Source: Evansella alkalicola
GTDB lineage: Bacteria; Bacillota; Bacilli; Bacillales; Salisediminibacteriaceae
Reading direction: 5' to 3'
Assembly (NCBI RefSeq): GCF_019042735.1
Contig: NZ_JAHQCR010000034.1
Span: 62,001 to 126,000 of the forward strand
Length of the DNA: 64,000 nt
Shown here: positions 41,364 to 50,885 of the stretch, one piece after another
Numbering within the stretch: position 1 is the first letter of the stretch
Layout of the letters: each line of letters starts with the position of its first letter
Translations under genes and position numbers: made by a program
The notes under the pieces: model-generated
What the model was told of the DNA's origin: nothing
Seen by the model: the letters and a program-made list of their open reading frames with translations, nothing else
Databases searched by the model: none

Positions 41364-42184
41364 CATTACAACAAAAAATTATTTCAGCTCTACAAGTAAA
41401 GCCTGCGATCAATGTAGTGGAGGAAATAACAGCACGTAAACAGTTGTTAAAGGATTATGTAAAAAAAACTGGGACGAATGGCTACGTACTTGGGATCTCT
41501 GGTGGACAAGATTCCACTCTAGCTGGTCGCTTAATTCAACTAGCTATGGAGGAGTTAAATAAAGAAGAGGGAGCAAATAAGTATACTTTCTATGCAGTCC
41601 GTCTCCCTTATGGTGTTCAAGCAGATGAAGACGATGCCCAAAAGGCAATGGATTTTATTAAACCATATCATCGCTTAACGGTAAATATTCAACCTGCAGT
41701 GGACGCTGCCTATGATCAATTTAAACAGGCAACTGGGCAGGAACTTTCTGATTTCGTGAAAGGCAATACAAAGGCGAGGGAGAGAATGAAGGCGCAATAT
41801 GAAATTGGAGCTCATTTTGGCTGTCTTGTTGTTGGAACGGATCATGCTGCTGAAGCAGTTACAGGTTTTTACACGAAGTTTGGTGATGGTGCCTGTGATA
41901 TCGCTCCGATCTTTGGCTTAAATAAGCGACAAGGGAAGGAATTACTCAAAGAATTAGGTGCACCAGACTTTATTTTTACAAAAATCCCTACAGCAGATTT
42001 GGAAGATGATGTGCCATCTAAGCCTGACGAAGATTCTTTAGGTATGACGTATGATCAAATTGATGATTATCTCGAAGGGAAAACTGTAGATCCAGACGTG
42101 AAGGCAAATGTCGAGCGACGTTATCTGATGACAGAACATAAACGACAACTTCCTGTTACACTTTATGACCAGTGGTGGAAATAA
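41360..42184 (+). CDS. nadE: NH3-dependent NAD+ synthetase
   Basis: A 274-residue enzyme making NAD from deamido-NAD, ATP and ammonia. The ATP-pyrophosphatase loop GISGGQDST lies at 45-53; GTDHAAEAVTGFYTKFGDG and KIPTADLEDD are the other family blocks. There is no glutaminase domain, so it uses ammonia. It overlaps yneQ by four nt and ends 13 nt before the PHP gene, suggesting one operon. Confidence 0.95.
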   Translation: MTLQQKIISALQVKPAINVVEEITARKQLLKDYVKKTGTNGYVLGISGGQDSTLAGRLIQLAMEELNKEEGANKYTFYAVRLPYGVQADEDDAQKAMDFIKPYHRLTVNIQPAVDAAYDQFKQATGQELSDFVKGNTKARERMKAQYEIGAHFGCLVVGTDHAAEAVTGFYTKFGDGACDIAPIFGLNKRQGKELLKELGAPDFIFTKIPTADLEDDVPSKPDEDSLGMTYDQIDDYLEGKTVDPDVKANVERRYLMTEHKRQLPVTLYDQWWK

Positions 42185-42197
42185 TGGAGGAAATTCA

Positions 42198-43079
42198 ATG
42201 GATAAAGTAATGGATATAGGGCCAAAGCGCGATGGTAAAAAAGCGGATTTACATATGCATTCTACCATGTCAGATGGGGGTTATCCCCCTGAAGATTTGA
42301 TGAGAAAATGTGCAGCTGCAGGTCTTCATATCGTATCTCTTACTGACCATGACACAACAAAGGGTCTAGAAAGGGCAAAGGAAGTTGCTAAACAGCATAA
42401 AATGGAATTCATCCCAGGTATAGAGTTATCAACGAGAGATGTTACTGGTACAGGGGTAGACATTCTTGGCTATGGAATAAATCCTGCTGATGAGATGTTA
42501 TTGCAAACGTTGGAATTTCACCAAAATATGCGAATAGGCAGAATGGAAAAAATGATAGACCATTGCCAACAGCACAATCTAGATGTAGATTTTGAAGAGG
42601 TCAAAAAATATGCCAAAGGTGACACATACTCTAGGCCTCATTTAGCGAAAGTGTTAGTGGATAAAGGCTATGTGAAAACCGTGAAGGAAGCCTTTGACCT
42701 TTATTTAGGTCAAAATAAGCCTTGCTATGTTCCAAAAGAAAAGGACATGAGCCCGAAAGAAGCTATTGAACTCATACATCAAGCGGGCGGAGTCGCAGTG
42801 GTTGCCCACCCTATTTTTTATGAGTTGGATAATTCCATTTATAAATGGTTAACAGAAGATGGATTAGATGGCATCGAAGTGTATCATAGGGATCATGATG
42901 AACAAGCTGTACAGCGATTTTTGACCTTGGCTGTAAAGGCAGAAGAAGCAAGGGGAGCTTTCGTGTTAAAAACAGGTGGTTCCGATTTCCATCATGAGTC
43001 ATTCGGCCGTGAAGGAGAACAAATCGGCCAAACTAAATTACCATTCTATGAAGCTGAAAAACTGCTCAAGAGATTGTGA
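42198..43079 (+). CDS. PHP-domain phosphoesterase (TrpH/YciV type)
   Basis: A 293-residue metal-dependent phosphoesterase. The metal ligands are seen in ADLHMHSTMSDG near 15-25, LTDHDT near 50, GIELSTR near 75, HP in VVAHP and TGGSDFHHE near 270. Relatives split 3',5'-bisphosphonucleotides or RNA 5' ends. ATG at 42198 has GGAGGAA upstream. Last gene of the yneQ-nadE operon. Confidence 0.88.
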   Translation: MDKVMDIGPKRDGKKADLHMHSTMSDGGYPPEDLMRKCAAAGLHIVSLTDHDTTKGLERAKEVAKQHKMEFIPGIELSTRDVTGTGVDILGYGINPADEMLLQTLEFHQNMRIGRMEKMIDHCQQHNLDVDFEEVKKYAKGDTYSRPHLAKVLVDKGYVKTVKEAFDLYLGQNKPCYVPKEKDMSPKEAIELIHQAGGVAVVAHPIFYELDNSIYKWLTEDGLDGIEVYHRDHDEQAVQRFLTLAVKAEEARGAFVLKTGGSDFHHESFGREGEQIGQTKLPFYEAEKLLKRL

Positions 43080-43085
43080 ACGTAG

Positions 43086-43122
43086 GGACGGTTCTCCCGT
43101 TTATAAAACGGGAGAACCGTCC
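43086..43122. repeat. Perfect 17-bp palindromic hairpin
   Basis: Two 17-nt arms (GGACGGTTCTCCCGTTT and its reverse complement) flank ATA. It starts 7 nt after the PHP stop and may act as a transcript end, but no T-run follows. Same build as the palindrome at 6692-6730. Confidence 0.75.
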
Positions 43123-43371
43123 ACTTTCATTATAATAAGTTTCTATATGTATTGATTAAGCGTAAATTTTTTCCATATCTCTAAAGAATGCGACCAAGAA
43201 TAGCGTGAGAGATGAACCAGAACTGCGGACCAAAGTGTAGGCCTTGGTAGATTTAGTCCAATTCCCCTAGTTTTTCGGTCAACTCATGCCCCTTATACCG
43301 CCATCATTTTTATTCACAAAATAGGCAAAGGTGGAATAAATTAAATGGAGAGCGAAGGAGGGGAGCTTTCG

Positions 43372-44451
43372 GTGAAAAAATATTTTATGCATGCCCATAC
43401 AAGTCAAGGCTTTCATAGCTTACTAAGTGATTATTGGAAAGAGAATACGAAAGTATATGTAATTAAAGGTAGTAGTGATAAGGCACGCGGTAAGCTTTTA
43501 GCTGAAGTATTAGCATTCTTAAAGAAAGAGAATGTAACTGTCGAAGTGAATATGCATCCAGATAATGGAGAGATAATGGAGAGCTTATATTTGCCTGCAT
43601 CTGAGCTACTCTTGATCGCGGACAATAGTCCATTATCCTTATCAAGCAGATTATCGACTGTAACAGATGGTTGCATCAATTTAAACAATTGTTTAAATTC
43701 TACTGATCTTCGAAAAAACAAAGTAAAATTAGTACAATTAAATGAAGAAATGGATAAACAGAGGAAGTTAGCTACAGCTTGCTTCGGGAATGGTGTAGCT
43801 GTCCATGAACAAAAAGAGGCAATCTATTTAAGTGCGATGGACTTTAGTGAAGCAGATAAAGTAGCAAATGAAATTATAACCAATTGGTTTACGGAATCGA
43901 TTCAAGGAGAAGAGAACCCAAAAACTTCTAGACACTTTTTTGGAGCAGGTACCTCATATGGCCCGATTAATTTTATTGATTCAATAACAGAGGATTTAGA
44001 TCACAGGTTAATTATTAAGGGGAGATCAGGTAGCGGGAAGTCAACACTCATGCGAAAGATCGGTTGGGAAGCAGAAAAGAGATTCTTATCTGTTGATTAT
44101 TACCCTTGCGCCCTAGACCCAGATAGTATTGACATGGTTGTCATTCCTGCATTGAACAAGGCAATCTTGGATGGAACAGCACCTCATGTAATAGATGCAA
44201 CACGAGAGGGCGACGAAATCGTGGATATGTATGAGCGCTGTATTGATCCAAGTATTGAAGAGAAATATAGTGATCGGTTAGAAGAAATTTCAAGACAATA
44301 CAAAGAAATTATGAAAAAAGGTACACAGCATCTACAGCGGGCAGACGAAATAGGAGAGTTAGTCCACAAAATTTACAGTGACGCTACAGTAGAAGAAGAG
44401 TATAAAAATGTTGTGGATGAAACAATTCGTCTAGTAAAGAAGTATATATAA
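43372..44451 (+). CDS. P-loop NTPase of the PRK06851 type
   Basis: A 359-residue protein made of two P-loop-like halves. The first (YVIKGSSDKARGK near 22) has a degenerate nucleotide loop; the second has an intact Walker A, GRSGSGKST near 217-225. From memory it belongs to a Bacillaceae ATPase family called PRK06851 with no known role. The C-terminal 70 residues are helical. Start: GTG at 43372 after GGAGGGG; an ATG at 43345 lies upstream of that site. It is monocistronic, with a strong terminator. Confidence 0.75.
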   Translation: MKKYFMHAHTSQGFHSLLSDYWKENTKVYVIKGSSDKARGKLLAEVLAFLKKENVTVEVNMHPDNGEIMESLYLPASELLLIADNSPLSLSSRLSTVTDGCINLNNCLNSTDLRKNKVKLVQLNEEMDKQRKLATACFGNGVAVHEQKEAIYLSAMDFSEADKVANEIITNWFTESIQGEENPKTSRHFFGAGTSYGPINFIDSITEDLDHRLIIKGRSGSGKSTLMRKIGWEAEKRFLSVDYYPCALDPDSIDMVVIPALNKAILDGTAPHVIDATREGDEIVDMYERCIDPSIEEKYSDRLEEISRQYKEIMKKGTQHLQRADEIGELVHKIYSDATVEEEYKNVVDETIRLVKKYI

Positions 44452-44494
44452 TTCTTTAGGCGGTCATTTTAATGTGAAATAAAATGGATTTAAG

Positions 44495-44548
44495 CCACAC
44501 CTACGATTATTAGTCTATTACTAATAATCGTAGGTGTGGTTATTTTTC
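44495..44548 (+). terminator. Strong intrinsic terminator
   Basis: A perfect 19-bp stem (CCACACCTACGATTATTAG with its reverse complement), 7-nt loop, then TTATTTTT. Confidence 0.88.
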
Positions 44549-44654
44549 ATATAGAAGTTAGATAAACAAATGTACAGATCCCTCAATAATCTTCCAAGGA
44601 ATTGTAAAAATGTGATACTCCTGAATCCTTGATAAGTGCTGTGGATATGCCAAC

Positions 44655-44935
44655 CACCAGCTCGATTTCCGCGGGCAAGGCTTCAGCTTCCTCGGGAAAA
44701 GCACCCTGCGGGATCTTCAGCTCTTGCTTTTCCTGCAGGAGTCTCGCAGGTTCCTGTCATATCAACACTGTTCTTATTAAGTTCTTGTTTTTAGAAAATA
44801 CCAAATAAACCTTACAAAAGTGACATTTTTTCGCAAGCTTAAAATCTATAATTTATAATGAGTTAATTGAAAATGCTAGGTAAATAATCTTAAATGTTGG
44901 CGGCTGAGGCCGTGCCCGCGGAAAGCGTCCACCAA
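44655..44935. repeat. Dispersed repeat, two pieces in opposite orientation
   Basis: 44655-44760 holds CTCGATTTCCGCGGGCAAGG, TTCAGCTTCCTCGGGAAAAG and CCTGCAGGAGTCTCGCAGG, the hallmark of an intergenic repeat found in many Bacillaceae. 44896-44935 holds GCCGTGCCCGCGGAAAGCG, part of the same element reversed. Both lie in a gene-free 860-nt region. Confidence 0.65.
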
Positions 44936-45308
44936 TAACGGATTCGAGTATTTGCACTACATGGTTAAATCGAAAGATTTTTTATATTTAATACAAAGGG
45001 AGAATTATTTTTATCACGGATTCTGGATACTATTAATGTAACGAGTTATAAATTCTTATAATTGTTCTATGAAAAAAAAGAAAACTATTAAAATTTCTTT
45101 CTGTGCTTAAATAGGGATCAGAGTTTTCTTCGTGTCTCGAAATTTACCATGGAAAAGTCTATCTGATTAATTTCCTTTGTGGTATAATGACCCTTATGTT
45201 TTCAAAAAAAGTGTTAAAAGTGTAATTGAATATATAAGTTACTATAATAATATTATGTAAACTAACATAACTCAAACTTATGGTACGACTTGAAAGGATA
45301 GATCCAGC
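44936..45308. other. Intergenic region, no gene seen
   Basis: AT-rich stretch before the MFS gene. Probably holds its promoter; no RNA gene or open frame stands out. Confidence 0.4.
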
Positions 45309-46487
45309 GTGAAATCATCAGTTTGGAAATTAAAAGGTTTTCTATTTTTCTTCCACTCTTCCATGACAATTTTAATTAGCTATATGCCATTATATTTCCA
45401 GCATGAAGGATTATCTGGCTCACAAATTGGTGCACTATTGGCAATAGGTCCAGCAGCCTCCATCATTGCACAACCCTTTTGGGGATTTATGAGTGATAAG
45501 TGGAAAACAGTAAAGAGAATACTTCTCCTTTGCCTTATAAGCGCTTTAGTAAGCGGCTTTTTTCTGTTCCAGATGACGGAGTTTATACTCTTAGTTGCCA
45601 TCATGGTTATTTTTTACTTATTTACGTCTCCTGTTGGGGGGCTTGGTGATAGCCTTGCCCATAAAGTCTCAATGGAAAAAAGAGTATCGTTTGGTAGCAT
45701 TAGAATGTGGGGCTCACTAGGGTTTGGTATTTCCTCACTAGTTGGAGGATACTTACTAGCTTATTTTGGTATCACAAACATCTATTATGTTTATGCGGGT
45801 TTTATTATACTTGCATTGTTATTTTGTTCATTGGCACCTGATAGTACACCTTCAAGGAAACCAGTACAATTAGTTAATGCTTTGAAACTTGCTAAAAATG
45901 GAAAGTTAGCATTATTCTTAGGGATGATTTTAACAATTAGCTTAACCCATAGGATGAATGACTCCTTCCTTGGACTATATATAGTTGCCATTGGCGGTAG
46001 TGAATCTTATGTAGGGTGGGCATGGTTTATTGGGGTTATAACAGAGGCGTTTGTTTTTGCATTTAGTCTATATTGGTTAAAGAAGTTCAAACCATTAACC
46101 TTAATTCATCTTGCTGCTATTCTATATACCATTCGTTGGGTGTTAATGTCTTTAGTACCAGATCCGAATTTTGTTTTGGCATTCCAAGTTTTACACGGAT
46201 TTAGCTTTGGAGTTTTCTATTTAACAGCATTTCAATTTGTCTCTAAACTAATTCCTGAGGAACTAGAATCAACAGGCCACTTATTATTTATCTCTGTATT
46301 CTTTGGTGTGGCAGGTGTTATTGGTTCTATCCTTGGGGGGAACATTATTGAATTCTTTTCACCACGAACATTATATGTTGTGATGACTGGACTAAGCCTT
46401 GTTGGGGTAATTGGCTCCTTCCTATACCGAATTTATTATAATCGAAGTGAAGACGGTAAAAAGGAAGAAGAACCAAGTATGACTTAG
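45309..46487 (+). CDS. MFS transporter, HcaT/MFS_1-like
   Basis: A 392-residue membrane protein with 12 predicted segments. The N-terminus (FHSSMTILISYMPLYFQHEGLSGSQIGAL) and PFWGFMSDKWKTVKRIL in loop 2-3 are typical of the MFS_1-like group that includes the phenylpropionate transporter HcaT and YwbF. The substrate is unknown. The start is GTG at 45309 after AAAGGATAG. It stands alone. Confidence 0.85.
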   Translation: MKSSVWKLKGFLFFFHSSMTILISYMPLYFQHEGLSGSQIGALLAIGPAASIIAQPFWGFMSDKWKTVKRILLLCLISALVSGFFLFQMTEFILLVAIMVIFYLFTSPVGGLGDSLAHKVSMEKRVSFGSIRMWGSLGFGISSLVGGYLLAYFGITNIYYVYAGFIILALLFCSLAPDSTPSRKPVQLVNALKLAKNGKLALFLGMILTISLTHRMNDSFLGLYIVAIGGSESYVGWAWFIGVITEAFVFAFSLYWLKKFKPLTLIHLAAILYTIRWVLMSLVPDPNFVLAFQVLHGFSFGVFYLTAFQFVSKLIPEELESTGHLLFISVFFGVAGVIGSILGGNIIEFFSPRTLYVVMTGLSLVGVIGSFLYRIYYNRSEDGKKEEEPSMT

Positions 46488-46548
46488 AGTAGCCTTTAGG
46501 TAATTACATCATGTGTATTTTCACGGTAGCATTACTGAAAAAGAGAAA

Positions 46549-46582
46549 TCAAAGGGCAGGAGCTAGGACTCTTGTCCTTTTT
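46549..46582 (+). terminator. Intrinsic terminator
   Basis: AAAGGGCAGGAG pairs with CTCTTGTCCTTT (two G-U pairs), followed by T. Confidence 0.7.
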
Positions 46583-46701
46583 ATTATGCGAAAAACATCT
46601 TATTGAGTCAAAACATGTCAATAATTTATAAAATAATGATATATTTGTCTTAGTCCTTTTTTCAGAATATGGGGAAAATAAATACATAAAGGGGTTATGT
46701 A

Positions 46702-48387
46702 ATGAGAAGAAGCTTAAGGTTAAAAATTTTATTAGGGTTTGCAATTATACTTCTTATTACTGTTACCATGTCCGCTTTTTCTTTATACAACCTGTCAGTT
46801 GTTAATGAAAATGTAGAAGGAATTGTAACTGAGGAGATTGCCAGGGTTTCTGCCAGTGATGAAATGGCCTACAATATGGCAGATCGAATGGCAAACATCC
46901 GTGCCTATTTATTGAGTGGAGATGACGAATACCGAGAAAACTTCATTCAAATGGCTGAAGAAAGTGAAGTACTTGGAGAGACACTACTTGCTTTTTACCC
47001 GGAGGATGAAGAAGTGGCTCATTTCGTAGAAAGAAGTGGCTACTGGAATCATCTGACGATCAGCAGGGTGTTCCCTTCTTACTTGGAGCATGGGGCAGGG
47101 ACTGCTTTTGTAACAGTTCGATATCAGCTCGATCCAATAGCTGAAACCGTCCAACAAGGTTTTAGGGAGTTAGCGATATCGGAGCGCCAAGCGATTACTA
47201 ATGTTGGAGAAAACCTTATTGCTCAAGGTGAAGCTGTACGTGTTATTAATATCGTTGCTGCAACTGTGGGCCTTGTCATTGGTATTTTCGTGGCATTCTT
47301 CGTAGCAAGACAAATAGTTACTCCAATTCTAGTAGTTGTGAATAAAATACAAGAAGTAGCCAAAGGTAATTTCAGCGGAGATGAGATAAAAACAAAGTCT
47401 AAAGATGAAATAGGCCAACTAACATCGTCCGTAAACGAGATGGTTGAAAATCTACGATTCTTACTTCAAAGGACAATGGACACAAGTAACAAGGTTGCAG
47501 CAGCGTCCAAACAGCTTTCGCAAAACTCTGAAACGACCTCCCAATCTACTTTTGAAATTGCTAAAACTACTGAGGAAGTTGCAGCAAGTGCTTTGAACAC
47601 AGTGCAGACGTCCAAGGATAGTGCAATGGCAATGGAGGAAATGACCCAAGGAATCCAGCGAATTGCAATGTCTTCTCAAGTTGTGGCTGAAACAGCACAA
47701 GAGGCTACAGTGGAAACAGAACAAGGGAATGGAGATATTCAACAAGTAATATCACAAATGGAATCCATTTCAACTTCTGTTATGAAAATGTCTAGTGTAA
47801 TGAACGAGCTTGGCATGAAATCAAAATCCATTGGCTCTATCGTAGAAATCATTACTAATATCTCAGAGCAGACGAACTTACTTGCTTTAAATGCTGCAAT
47901 AGAGGCTGCAAGAGCTGGGGAGCACGGAAAAGGTTTTGCTGTTGTAGCAGATGAAGTTCGAAAGCTTGCAGAAGAATCTAGAAAATCTGCTATGGACATA
48001 GGAAGTGTTATTCAAGAGATTCAGCAGGAAACGGATCAAGCAGTTCATCACATGAATGAAGGATCTGATGAAGTAAAAACAGGTATATCCACTGTTAATA
48101 AGGCAGGAGAAGCTTTCCACCGTATTAGTGAATCTATACAGCAAGTCTCCACACAAATTCAAGAGGTTTCTGCAATATCAGAGGAAATGTCTGCAAGTGC
48201 AGAACAAGTAAATGCGTCTGTGGAGGAAATGGCTACTACGGCAGGAGAAACTTCTTCACGATTTACGCAAGTACAGTCAGGAACTGATGAGCAATTGTCG
48301 TCCATTCAAGAAATTTCTGCAAGTGCTGAACAACTGAATCACTTGGCAGAAGAACTAAAACAAGAGGTTAAAAAGTTCATTATTTAA
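46702..48387 (+). CDS. Methyl-accepting chemotaxis protein
   Basis: A 561-residue chemoreceptor. A basic N-terminus and first membrane helix (8-29) are followed by an extracellular helical-bundle sensor (30-178), a second helix (about 180-202), HAMP (203-256) and the coiled-coil signalling domain to 561. The hairpin tip EQTNLLALNAAIEAARAGEHG that binds CheA and CheW is intact. The ligand is unknown. AAAGGGG precedes the ATG. Confidence 0.93.
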   Translation: MRRSLRLKILLGFAIILLITVTMSAFSLYNLSVVNENVEGIVTEEIARVSASDEMAYNMADRMANIRAYLLSGDDEYRENFIQMAEESEVLGETLLAFYPEDEEVAHFVERSGYWNHLTISRVFPSYLEHGAGTAFVTVRYQLDPIAETVQQGFRELAISERQAITNVGENLIAQGEAVRVINIVAATVGLVIGIFVAFFVARQIVTPILVVVNKIQEVAKGNFSGDEIKTKSKDEIGQLTSSVNEMVENLRFLLQRTMDTSNKVAAASKQLSQNSETTSQSTFEIAKTTEEVAASALNTVQTSKDSAMAMEEMTQGIQRIAMSSQVVAETAQEATVETEQGNGDIQQVISQMESISTSVMKMSSVMNELGMKSKSIGSIVEIITNISEQTNLLALNAAIEAARAGEHGKGFAVVADEVRKLAEESRKSAMDIGSVIQEIQQETDQAVHHMNEGSDEVKTGISTVNKAGEAFHRISESIQQVSTQIQEVSAISEEMSASAEQVNASVEEMATTAGETSSRFTQVQSGTDEQLSSIQEISASAEQLNHLAEELKQEVKKFII

Positions 48388-48429
48388 TGACCAAAAGAAC
48401 TAGACATCAACGGTCATGATGTAGTCAGA

Positions 48430-48470
48430 AAAAATGCCAAATTGCTATATAAGTGATTTGGCATTTAGTG
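48430..48470 (+). terminator. Intrinsic terminator
   Basis: AAATGCCAAAT pairs with ATTTGGCATTT. Confidence 0.8.
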
Positions 48471-48550
48471 TTTCCTTTCCATCTTAGTCTCCGATATAAT
48501 AAGTATTATATAATACCTAATATCTTAAAATACAGAGCATAGGTGATGTC

Positions 48551-49234
48551 ATGAAAAAATTTGGAGTCCTCTTAATAGTAGGATTCATACTATTTATTAT
48601 ATTTATAGATTGGGATGTAATAAAAATCTTTATGGAACAAGACATAGAGTACTTTACATCAGGAGCTCTTCTAGATGAACTTGGATATGGCCTTCTGTGG
48701 GTCACTTTACCTTTAATGATCATTCAAGGAGTCGTCACCTTATTTCCTATCCTTATCATCATTTTATTGCATTTTGTTTCTTTTGGATTAACTTGGGGAT
48801 TTTTGTTTAGCCTCATTGGAGCAATAATTGGGGCACTTGTCTGTTACTGGTTAACGGATACTTTAAGTAGTAAGTGGGTGGATCGGTTTTGGGGGAAACG
48901 TGAAAAAACACTCAATAAGATTCTCGGATGGATTCATAAATATGGTGTCCTCGTTATTGTTGTTTTGAGAAGTATACCAGTAATGCCAAGTAATCTCATT
49001 TCAATTGCAGCAGCATTGAGTCCAGTAACAAGCCTCCAATATTTCTGGTCTACCATTTTGGGGAATATCTCCATGGTATGGATTTTAAGCCTGTTAGCAG
49101 CACCTTTGTGGATAAGTGATTCTTACTTTCTACCATACTTGATTGGCTATATTATTTATTGTATTGCCGTTGCTGGTTATTATAGCATTCAATTTTTCCA
49201 GACAAAAAGTCGGAAATATGCCGGAGACTCTTAA
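48551..49234 (+). CDS. VTT/DedA-like membrane protein
   Basis: A 227-residue protein of the TVP38/TMEM64 group with a first anchor helix, then PILIIILLHFVSFGLTWGFLFS, LIGAIIGALVCYWLTD and the conserved RSIPVMPSNLISIAAALSPV. It is distinct from the homologue at 29129. The transported or scrambled lipid is unknown. It ends one nt from the convergent next gene. Confidence 0.8.
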   Translation: MKKFGVLLIVGFILFIIFIDWDVIKIFMEQDIEYFTSGALLDELGYGLLWVTLPLMIIQGVVTLFPILIIILLHFVSFGLTWGFLFSLIGAIIGALVCYWLTDTLSSKWVDRFWGKREKTLNKILGWIHKYGVLVIVVLRSIPVMPSNLISIAAALSPVTSLQYFWSTILGNISMVWILSLLAAPLWISDSYFLPYLIGYIIYCIAVAGYYSIQFFQTKSRKYAGDS

Positions 49235-49235
49235 C

Positions 49236-50075
49236 TTAGTGACTTTTTTGCTTAGTTACCCATTTAGAGAACCGCTGCATGACAACACCATGAATCCAAC
49301 CTTGTGTCAACCGATATGAAAGCCAAGGAAGTGCTGGCTTAAAATGAACAAGTGCTGTATATAAATAGTCTCCTCTTTTAACAAACCAAAAACGTCCAGC
49401 AGGGGTTAGGAGGTGCCTTTCCTTATTAAGGAATCCACCTTGAATAATGATCTCTGCTACTTCGTCTAGATTAAACTCGTTATTTTTTTTCAAGGAAAGT
49501 AGTGGGTGATTGTTGAATCCTTTTATACAAAATGGATAGTTCTCCCCACTTACTTTTACCTCAATCAATCCCACTGTGAACCGCTTCAGCCATTTAAAAT
49601 ACTGTAACGCCCATTGAGACGCTGATAAGTCGTTGTATACGCTTATTTTCTGAACCGACATCACTGTATTTTGCGATGCTGACATAGTCATGCCATCATC
49701 ACATAATTGCTTAGCAATTTCTGGCAATTTTCCTTTGACGATTTCATGTAAAGGTATCGTTTTTTGCCCATTTAAGCATACAAATACATCTTTATGAAAA
49801 CAGATGGACGCCTCGTAGAATAAGGATAAGATCATTTCTGTATAATGAGTTAAACTTCCTTGTAGCATCCGATCATTTGGGAGAAGATTACCTATAATGA
49901 TTAGTTCATCGTAGTTTTGGAACAAGTATACGATTGAGTCCCAGTGACAAGGGAGCTCCTTTTTATTTGGATTTGGGATAGAGTGTCCTAGGTGGTAGAC
50001 AGGTTGAATTGATTTTGGAAAAACCTTTTGGTCGACTGATGCTATGTACGCTGTTTTTTTCTGTTCCACAATCAT
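49236..50075 (-). CDS. Hypothetical protein
   Basis: A 279-residue soluble protein. I do not recognise it. The N-terminal part has alternating strands and helices (ELIIIGNLLPNDRMLQGS, DVFVCLNGQKTIPLHEIV), and the C-terminus is rich in Trp, Phe and Tyr (AGRFWFVKRGDYLYTALVHF, PWLSYRLTQGWIHG). ATG at 50075 follows AAAGGGCGA. It converges with the VTT gene with no room for a terminator between. Confidence 0.6.
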   Translation of the reverse strand: MIVEQKKTAYIASVDQKVFPKSIQPVYHLGHSIPNPNKKELPCHWDSIVYLFQNYDELIIIGNLLPNDRMLQGSLTHYTEMILSLFYEASICFHKDVFVCLNGQKTIPLHEIVKGKLPEIAKQLCDDGMTMSASQNTVMSVQKISVYNDLSASQWALQYFKWLKRFTVGLIEVKVSGENYPFCIKGFNNHPLLSLKKNNEFNLDEVAEIIIQGGFLNKERHLLTPAGRFWFVKRGDYLYTALVHFKPALPWLSYRLTQGWIHGVVMQRFSKWVTKQKSH

Positions 50076-50314
50076 TCGCCCTTTTCTAATGTTTTATCAT
50101 TTTCTACATATTCTAATTATAACCTGAGATGTTGCCTGCGGAAAGGAAACACTGTTAAGAGTGAGGGAATCTATGTCGTATATTGGGCCTTGTGTGAAAG
50201 TGTTCATCAAGTATTAAATTTAACCATGGAGTAATGTAAAAAAAGGACTTTCTTTCTATTATGGCGAATTGTAAGATAATAGTATGTAGATTGAGAGCGT
50301 TAGGGGTGTCGCTT

Positions 50315-50824
50315 ATGAAAACTTTTAAATTATGTTCATTAGCCGTTCTGTTCGATGATGAACAGAACCATAGCAGTGAGAATCGTGGAAAAGATATTCC
50401 TTTGGTAGATGGATTGATTATTAATAAAGAGGAAGCACGAAAAAACTGGTTGATAGATGCGGTGGTTACACCAGACTGGAAATCATTCTTTGAAGACTAC
50501 CTTCAAAATGAGCAGCAGTTTATGGCCGAGGTTACGATCACGAGAAAAACGAATGATCCTGCAACCCTTGTATGTGATGTGAAGGGAATTAGGGACCTAC
50601 ATGACAATGTCAGTATCCATTTAGATGGTACTCTTGTTGTGAAAAAGGATGATTTATCAGATATGCTCCTTAAAAACTTAATTGATGAAGGATATGAAGG
50701 AGAAGCGCTATTTCAGGAGTTCAAGCGCCGAAAGAAAGATCGCGGCCAAGCAATTCAGGGGATATTATCCAACGCATACAAACAAGTGAAACAAAAAGGG
50801 TACTATGATTCAGAATCATCTTAG
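50315..50824 (+). CDS. ywpF: YwpF-like protein
   Basis: A 169-residue soluble protein resembling the YwpF family of Bacillus (MKTFKLCSLAVL, IPLVDGLIINKEEARKNWLIDAV, DEGYEGEALFQEFKRR). The function is unknown. Start: ATG at 50315 with AGGGGTG upstream; the longer frame to 50261 has no ribosome binding site. Confidence 0.7.
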   Translation: MKTFKLCSLAVLFDDEQNHSSENRGKDIPLVDGLIINKEEARKNWLIDAVVTPDWKSFFEDYLQNEQQFMAEVTITRKTNDPATLVCDVKGIRDLHDNVSIHLDGTLVVKKDDLSDMLLKNLIDEGYEGEALFQEFKRRKKDRGQAIQGILSNAYKQVKQKGYYDSESS

Positions 50825-50828
50825 ATTA

Positions 50829-50862
50829 GCGGAACGTCTCTACGCAAGGGGCGTTCTTTTTA
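50829..50862 (+). terminator. Intrinsic terminator
   Basis: GAACGTCTC pairs with GGGCGTTC, followed by TTTTTATTT; it lies just before the GNAT fusion gene. Confidence 0.75.
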
Positions 50863-50885
50863 TTTGATGAGAGGGGAAATGGAGA

